From positions 1 to 25,835 of the forward strand of contig DAOWCY010000098.1 of NCBI GenBank assembly GCA_030639305.1: a DNA stretch of 25,835 nt. The letters are read 5' to 3'. The notes under the pieces are model-generated. The model was not told the DNA's origin, did not search any database, and saw only the letters and a program-made list of their open reading frames with translations. The position numbers and the translations under genes are program-made. Shown here in pieces: positions 21,387 through 25,835 of this stretch (its first letter is position 1; each line of letters opens with the position of its first letter). This DNA is from JAGLQA01 sp023135565. GTDB taxonomy: Bacteria; Acidobacteriota; Aminicenantia; UBA2199.

Positions 21387-23948
21387 ATGGAAAACACGAC
21401 AAATAAATTTTTTTTTAGAACCAATGTTCTTTTGAAGAGCATAATTGGGAAAGACCTGATCAATAACGACAATATCGCGGTATTGGAGTTGGTCAAAAAC
21501 TCTTTCGACGCCCGTTCACCAAGAGTGGAAGTGGTCTTCAAAAATTTAAAAGAAAATGATGACAAGAAAAATGAATCTTATTCCGATAAATCATCGAAAC
21601 TTTTTATAAAAGATTATGGCACCGGGATGAGCCTGGAGGATATCAAAGATAAATGGCTGAATATCGCATTTTCCGACAAAAAGTATGCGCAAAAGGAGGG
21701 GAGTATCCTGGCCGGGGCGAAAGGGGTAGGACGTTTTTCCTGTGACCGTTTAGGAGAGTATCTCGATCTGTACACTAAAAAAATCGGAGAACCTATCTAC
21801 CAAATATCTATAGATTGGAAAGATTTTGAAGTAGAGAACAAAAAAGACCTTAAAATACAGGACGTAAAATTCACCATAAAGGAAATAACCGAGGACGATT
21901 TCACCGGGAGGTTCGAAAAAAAAATTGAACAGGGAACTTTTATTGAAATCAGCAAATTGAGGAGTCGATGGGTTCATAAAGAGGAGAAAAAAGACAGGTG
22001 GAACACCAACAAGATATTGGACCTGCGGCGCTACCTGGAGAAACTCATCAATCCTAACCAGGCATTTGGGAAAGATCGTTTTATTGTCGAAATGATCGCC
22101 GGGGAATTTAAAGAGAGCGATGCCTTAAAAAAAGAGCCGGAGAAGATCAACGGTATTATCGAAAATAAAATTTTCGAAAAACTCGATTTCACCACTACTG
22201 TTATCGAGGCGGAAATCCCGGCTGATGGTAAAATCATAAAAACAACTCTTACCGATAAGAAGCGTAAAATCTTTGAAATGGAAGAAAGGAATGTGGAATA
22301 TAGGTTATTGAAGGGAATTAAAATTGTCATCTTCTACCTAAATCCGTATGCGAAGGCCTATTTTAAGAGACAAACAGGAATACGTTCAGTTAATTTCGGT
22401 TCTATTTTTCTTTTTATCAATGGTTTCAGGGTAAATCCCCTGGGTGATTCCGAGGATGACTGGCTGCGCATGGAAGTTCGCAAAGGACAGGGGTATGCGA
22501 AGTTCCTCGGCACCCGTGAGGTCATTGGGCGGATTGAAATAAGCGATCTTGCCGGTAACTTTAAGATTATTTCTTCAAGGGAAGGAGTTGTGAAGGATGA
22601 AAAATTTAGACAGATAGTTGATATTGCCCCTTCATCCTATAAGGGTTTTTTTTATAAAACCCTCAAACGATTGGAGAAATATGTGGTTGAGGGACTGGAT
22701 TGGGATAAAACACCGGAAAATATAAAAGAAATCGAGAAGAGGGTTGATCTGCTGACCTGGAAATATGATCCCCGTGACGAAAGGTATAGAGAAAAAGAGT
22801 CGGTGAAAAATGTGAGGTCTCTTGGCTTGTTAAATTCTATAATCCAGTTGGAAACCGAAACTGGGAACATCCTGAGAATATATATAAATGAAGAATTGAT
22901 CGAGCAATTACACTTTGAACAAAGGGAGAAAGCAAAAGAGAAAATTGATAAATTGATTAAAGAGTATTCACGGTTCGGCCCCGGCATAATTGACGAAGTG
23001 ACCGGTGAAGCCCTAAAGCGAGTACAGGCAGAATTAAAAAAAACAAAAAATGAATTGAGGAAAACAAAAATAGAGCTCGCACAGGTTATAAAAATAAAAG
23101 AGCAAATCGAAGAGACCCTGCAAAAGGAAAAAGTAAGAGTAAAAGATTTAGAAGAGGAAAAAAAAGAACAGCAGGAACGAATCTATTTCCAACAGCGCCA
23201 CTTAGAATCGAGCAGTGATTATAAACAGATTGTAGATTTGCTGCATTTGGTGGGGATTACTTCCGACACGATAAGCGGCTCCCTGGCAAGTTTAAGAGAA
23301 GATGTTGGAAATGATAGTTTCAGCAAAAAAAAACTGATTGAGTATATCGAAAGCTTAAATTTGAAAGAAATCAAGAAAAAAATTATAATCGATAGGGAGG
23401 TATTGCTTGAGTATATCGAAAGCCTAAATTTTGAAAACAACAAGGTAAAAGTTGTAGCGGATATGGTTGCGCAGGCCAGGTTTAATGCTGCCTCCCCGGA
23501 ATTGAAGAAAGGGAACCTTACACGATTCATTATCCAGTATATTAACGAAGTAAGTAAACTTAAAACAAAGAATTTCAATCAAAAGACAATGGTTGTTCAA
23601 TTATCTACAAACCGGGTTATTGAAGATTTTATACTGGACTTTAACTGGATCGAGATTGCAATGATTTTCGATAACCTGTTCAATAATTCACGAAAATCCC
23701 AGGCAAAAAATATCTGGGTTGAGATTGTATCTAATAGTAAGGAGTTGACACTTAAGATCAGGGATGATGGGATAGGAATTCCTTATGAAAACAGGCAGAA
23801 GATATTCGAGTTTGGGTTTTCTACCACATATGGCACAGGTTTAGGGCTTAATCATGTTAAAGAAATTCTTGAAAATATTAAAGGAGAAATAATATTGAAT
23901 GAAAAACTGGAACGCGGCTGCGAGTTTATTATAAAGGTGAAAAAATGA
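21387..23948 (+). CDS. Double GHKL ATPase: N-terminal Hsp90/MORC-like, C-terminal histidine-kinase-like
   Basis: This 853-residue protein has two GHKL ATPase modules. The first (about 12-240) has the N-box ELVKNSFDA (35-43), DYGTGM (76-81) and lid GAKGVGRFSCD (110-120), like Hsp90, MutL and MORC. The second (about 735-853) has DNLFNNSRKS (762-771), RDDGIGIP (792-799) and GTGLGLNHV (818-824), as in histidine kinases. A strong coiled coil (about 540-610) separates them. H620 in DLLHLVGITS is a candidate phospho-accepting His. Related GHKL/MORC-like proteins are known beside prokaryotic methyltransferases. It overlaps the receiver gene by ATGA, which suggests a kinase-receiver pair. A short 23-residue-spaced duplication (EYIESLN twice) lies near residues 651-681. 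Its sensing of DNA state is inference. Confidence 0.87.
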   Translation: MENTTNKFFFRTNVLLKSIIGKDLINNDNIAVLELVKNSFDARSPRVEVVFKNLKENDDKKNESYSDKSSKLFIKDYGTGMSLEDIKDKWLNIAFSDKKYAQKEGSILAGAKGVGRFSCDRLGEYLDLYTKKIGEPIYQISIDWKDFEVENKKDLKIQDVKFTIKEITEDDFTGRFEKKIEQGTFIEISKLRSRWVHKEEKKDRWNTNKILDLRRYLEKLINPNQAFGKDRFIVEMIAGEFKESDALKKEPEKINGIIENKIFEKLDFTTTVIEAEIPADGKIIKTTLTDKKRKIFEMEERNVEYRLLKGIKIVIFYLNPYAKAYFKRQTGIRSVNFGSIFLFINGFRVNPLGDSEDDWLRMEVRKGQGYAKFLGTREVIGRIEISDLAGNFKIISSREGVVKDEKFRQIVDIAPSSYKGFFYKTLKRLEKYVVEGLDWDKTPENIKEIEKRVDLLTWKYDPRDERYREKESVKNVRSLGLLNSIIQLETETGNILRIYINEELIEQLHFEQREKAKEKIDKLIKEYSRFGPGIIDEVTGEALKRVQAELKKTKNELRKTKIELAQVIKIKEQIEETLQKEKVRVKDLEEEKKEQQERIYFQQRHLESSSDYKQIVDLLHLVGITSDTISGSLASLREDVGNDSFSKKKLIEYIESLNLKEIKKKIIIDREVLLEYIESLNFENNKVKVVADMVAQARFNAASPELKKGNLTRFIIQYINEVSKLKTKNFNQKTMVVQLSTNRVIEDFILDFNWIEIAMIFDNLFNNSRKSQAKNIWVEIVSNSKELTLKIRDDGIGIPYENRQKIFEFGFSTTYGTGLGLNHVKEILENIKGEIILNEKLERGCEFIIKVKK

Positions 23949-24940
23949 GGCTGAAATTCAATGTTCTTTGCTTTGAAGACAATCCCACTAATATAAGACG
24001 TACTCTTAGAATCGTCCGAGGTCACCTTGAAAAATCCGGGTTTGAATTGCACGAATTAGGCACTTATCCAAACAGCGATGAGCTAAAGAACATTATAGAT
24101 GATGTAAACGCAAAAAGGTTGGATGTGGACTTGATCCTTATGGATTACAAATTGGCAAACGGTGATACAGGTGATTACTTAATAAAAAACATTCGTGACC
24201 TGGATTTACTTACCGATATAATTTTTTATTCCCAGGACCCGAATTTTACAAATGAATTAAAAAAAAATGGACCACTTGAAGGTATATATTTTGCCGGTAG
24301 GGATACACTCCCGGACAAAGCCGTTCGTGTAATTGATAATTTGTTAAAAAAAGCATTAGACCTTTCGGGTTTTCGCGGCCTTTTTATGGCAGAAACCAGT
24401 GAACTGGACGATATGATGCACCATATCATTTTAGAATTTTTGGATGGGGAATTTTTCAAAAACCCGGTAGATGAAAAAAGGGCTATAAAAAAGAAAGCCA
24501 TGGATAGCTGCTCAAATCAAGAAAAGAGGCTTGAAAAGATCAACGTTGAAAATCCCAATGGAACCCGGGAATTGCTAAAAGAGTTAGGAGCTTACCATAA
24601 AGCTATGGCTGTTGCTAGCTTAAAAAAAAGTTTTATAAAAAAAACCAGGACAGGTGAAGCAAGCGACGGTAATTCTAAAAATATTGCCCAAAAATTGTCC
24701 GGCAGCCAATTTGACGTCGAACAATACCAAAAAGAAATAGTGACCGTAAGGAACATGTTGGCCCATGCCAGGGAAACCGTGAATGCCAGAGGAGTAAAAG
24801 TTTTAAAATCAACCCGCCAAAATAAGGATGATTTTGTTCTTGATGAAGAAAAATCACTGCAGGCAAGACGGGACCTAAAAAAATATTATGAGCTGCTGGG
24901 GACTGCCTATAAAACAGTCACCGGGAAAGAATGGGATTAA
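23945..24940 (+). CDS. Receiver-domain protein with C-terminal HEPN-like R-x4-H motif
   Basis: This 331-residue protein starts in the ATGA overlap with the GHKL stop. Residues about 4-135 form a receiver domain: acidic pair E11 D12 (VLCFEDN), phospho-acceptor D67 (LILMDYKL), and S96 (FYSQDP) in the switch position. The conserved Lys seems replaced (GIYFAGRDTL, R119). Residues about 150-325 are all helical, with RNMLAH (269-274) inside TVRNMLAHARE. R-x4-H preceded by a long helix and followed by a final helix (RRDLKKYYELLGTAYK) is the layout of HEPN ribonucleases. No DNA-binding domain is visible, so it is not an ordinary transcription factor. I infer that phosphorylation by the GHKL partner controls an RNA-cutting effector. 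An inactive HEPN scaffold is the main alternative. Confidence 0.8.
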   Translation: MRLKFNVLCFEDNPTNIRRTLRIVRGHLEKSGFELHELGTYPNSDELKNIIDDVNAKRLDVDLILMDYKLANGDTGDYLIKNIRDLDLLTDIIFYSQDPNFTNELKKNGPLEGIYFAGRDTLPDKAVRVIDNLLKKALDLSGFRGLFMAETSELDDMMHHIILEFLDGEFFKNPVDEKRAIKKKAMDSCSNQEKRLEKINVENPNGTRELLKELGAYHKAMAVASLKKSFIKKTRTGEASDGNSKNIAQKLSGSQFDVEQYQKEIVTVRNMLAHARETVNARGVKVLKSTRQNKDDFVLDEEKSLQARRDLKKYYELLGTAYKTVTGKEWD

Positions 24941-25626
24941 TCGCGTTTCTTTCTCTCGTTCACTTTATAATATTTGCACCTTGAATTTATAGGACAGGCT
25001 TTACATAACGGTGCCCTGGCCCTGCATACCAGGGCGGCAAAATCCAAAATCGCCCAATTAATTTGCTGGGGCTGCGGGAGATTAACAATTTTATAAGCTA
25101 AGTCCTGGAGGTAAGGATCATAACGAATGTCGGACATCTCCCTGGGACCGAAAAACCGTTCGAGCACCCGGCTCATATTTACATCCAAAAGGGGGAAAGG
25201 TTTTCCATAAACCAGCAGCATAATCGCATTGGTGATATATTGACCAAACATAGGGATAGACTCTATCTCTTCCCTGTCGTTAGGGAAGCGTCCTCTCCTT
25301 TTTTTCATTTCCCGGGCCAATGCGAAAACCCGTTTTGCTCTCTGTTTTTGTAATCCAATCGGTGTTAATGCTTCTTTTAGTTCTTCTTCGGTCGCCTCCG
25401 CCAGCTTACTCCACGAAGGATATTTGTTTATAAAACCGGGGTAAAATCTTGCCGCTGTTCCAGCTTTTGTGCGTTGTAATAATACCTCCGAAATAATTTT
25501 TTCATAATTGGACGCGGATTTATTTCTCCAGGGGAAATGCCTCCCTTTATTCTTGAACCAATGGAGTATATTTAAATGAAAATACCCGATTTTTTGTTTA
25601 TCGACACGTCTTTTTCTATCATTCAT
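24937..25626 (-). CDS. HhH-GPD 4Fe-4S DNA glycosylase, Mig.Mth/TDG-like
   Basis: This 229-residue protein resembles the T:G mismatch glycosylase that partners m5C methyltransferases (Mig.Mth type), which removes thymine left when m5C deaminates. Seen are FPWR (31-34), SEVLLQRTKAG (46-56), IGLQKQRAKRV, Y130 in the hairpin region, D148 in LLDVNMSRVLERFFG, and the cluster ligands C201-x6-C208-x2-C211-x5-C217. LDVN rather than LDGN, and the lack of the MutY C-terminal domain, argue against MutY. The usual PGVG hairpin reads PMFG, an odd change. It converges on the receiver gene, with TTAA shared by both stop codons. No Shine-Dalgarno precedes the ATG; TATACT (25635-25640) predicts a 2-nt leader. 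A MutY-like or Nth-like activity remains possible. Confidence 0.88.
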   Translation of the reverse strand: MNDRKRRVDKQKIGYFHLNILHWFKNKGRHFPWRNKSASNYEKIISEVLLQRTKAGTAARFYPGFINKYPSWSKLAEATEEELKEALTPIGLQKQRAKRVFALAREMKKRRGRFPNDREEIESIPMFGQYITNAIMLLVYGKPFPLLDVNMSRVLERFFGPREMSDIRYDPYLQDLAYKIVNLPQPQQINWAILDFAALVCRARAPLCKACPINSRCKYYKVNERKKRD

Positions 25627-25634
25627 ATTAGGGA

Positions 25635-25640
25635 AGTATA
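25635..25640 (-). promoter_or_regulatory. -10 element of the glycosylase gene, near-leaderless
   Basis: TATACT on the minus strand lies 8 nt before the ATG at 25626. No convincing -35 is seen; the region upstream is AT-rich. Confidence 0.4.
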
Positions 25641-25708
25641 AACCAAATCTTACAAAATTTCCATACCAAACTCACTATACGTTCAAAAGTTCTTATTCTA
25701 TAATGGAC

Positions 25709-25756
25709 CCTTAAAATTGGACAGTTAGTTAAGCTTTTTTTAAACCAATTTTAAGG
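25709..25756. repeat. Inverted repeat that can sequester the transposase ribosome-binding site
   Basis: CCTTAAAATTGG (25709-25720) and CCAATTTTAAGG (25745-25756) are perfect 12-bp arms around a 24-nt loop. The right arm contains the AAGG of AAGGAG (25753-25758), 6 nt before the ATG. Confidence 0.85.
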
Positions 25757-25764
25757 AGTAAAAA

Positions 25765-25835
25765 ATGAATCAAGAAAGAAGTAGAGACTTAGAAAAAACC
25801 AAATGGCGTGTGTTATCACACATATTTGAAGGGGC
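25765..25835 (+). CDS. Probable transposase, N-terminal fragment (runs off window)
   Basis: Only 23 codons are present, starting MNQERSRDLEKTKWRVLSH with AAGGAG 6 nt upstream of the ATG. The start resembles the N-terminus of transposases that begin with an HTH of the form (K/W)xVLxxxxEG before the first recognition helix, as in ISNCY-type elements. With so few residues the call depends mostly on the IS-end context. Confidence 0.45.
   Translation, partial: MNQERSRDLEKTKWRVLSHIFEG

Larger units (their letters stand above)
25709..25835 (+). mobile_element. Left end of a probable insertion sequence (truncated by window)
   Basis: The sequence from TGGACCCTTAAAATTGGACA (25704-25723) onward has the look of an IS terminus. 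It is followed within 45 bp by a ribosome-binding site and an ORF that starts like an HTH transposase. The right end is outside the window, so the family and target duplication cannot be determined. Confidence 0.5.

Noticed and set aside
24937..25626. Annotation of the glycosylase as MutY
   Set aside because: It lacks the MutY C-terminal domain and has DVN rather than DGN after the Asp; the overall pattern and the m5C methylase neighbour fit the Mig/TDG-like group better.
1..25835. tRNA or rRNA genes
   Set aside because: I looked for tRNA-like cloverleafs with GGTTCRANNC arms and for rRNA core sequences and saw none; the cloverleaf at 18890-19015 lacks tRNA features.

Overview
The window looks like a chromosomal segment of a Gram-negative bacterium of moderate GC content. 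Evidence for a diderm envelope is a DUF3943-type outer-membrane-like protein and several exported TPR proteins. The mix of sulfatase-like/TPR, CHAT/NTPase/TPR and carboxypeptidase-regulatory/TPR proteins, with GC-rich dispersed palindromic repeats between and even inside genes, recalls Acidobacteriota-related lineages such as Candidatus Aminicenantes. That assignment is an inference from gene content; no rRNA or phylogenetic marker other than ftsK is present.

Layout. 1-1158: 3' part of a proline-rich protein built from 42-residue repeats, overlapping a small Roadblock/LC7-like gene. 1159-3199: an archaeal-type AAA ATPase (ATPase_2/DUF234 type) with its own AT-rich promoter and a perfect 29-bp palindrome, bracketed by dispersed direct and inverted repeats. 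3200-6944 (minus): a zinc-ribbon-like small protein coupled to a 1170-residue CHAT protease-NTPase-TPR protein carrying an in-frame insertion of the palindromic repeat. 7131-10429 (minus): a DUF3943 protein and a membrane-anchored metallophosphoesterase, separated by two near-identical repeat units. 10643-11794: a YkvI-like transporter. 12016-14322 (minus): ftsK. 14450-18856: three exported-protein genes (carboxypeptidase-regulatory/TPR, sulfatase-like/TPR, unknown). 19123-19959 (minus): a voltage-gated K+ channel with a zinc ribbon. 20192-25626: the accessory module. 25709-end: the start of a probable insertion sequence.

The most interesting region is 20192-25626. A DNA cytosine-5 methyltransferase, a protein with two GHKL ATPase domains (Hsp90/MORC-like at the N-terminus, histidine-kinase-like at the C-terminus) and a receiver-domain protein whose C-terminus carries an RNMLAH (R-x4-H) HEPN-ribonuclease-like motif form one tightly packed operon. 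Converging on it, with stop codons overlapping by 4 bp, is a short 4Fe-4S HhH-GPD glycosylase resembling the T:G mismatch glycosylase (Mig.Mth type) that partners m5C methyltransferases. No restriction endonuclease is visible. I read this as a candidate modification-sensing conflict system: the methylase marks self, the glycosylase repairs deaminated m5C, the GHKL protein senses and signals, and the receiver-HEPN protein may be an RNA-cutting effector. The domain calls are fairly firm; the integrated function is inference.

Two sequence-level themes recur. One is a modular palindromic repeat family whose stems keep pairing despite sequence changes and which has entered a coding frame. The other is a set of genes (ftsK, the K+ channel, the methyltransferase, the glycosylase) whose best sigma70-like promoter places transcription start at or within a few bases of the start codon, with no Shine-Dalgarno sequence, suggesting leaderless mRNAs beside ordinary SD-led genes.
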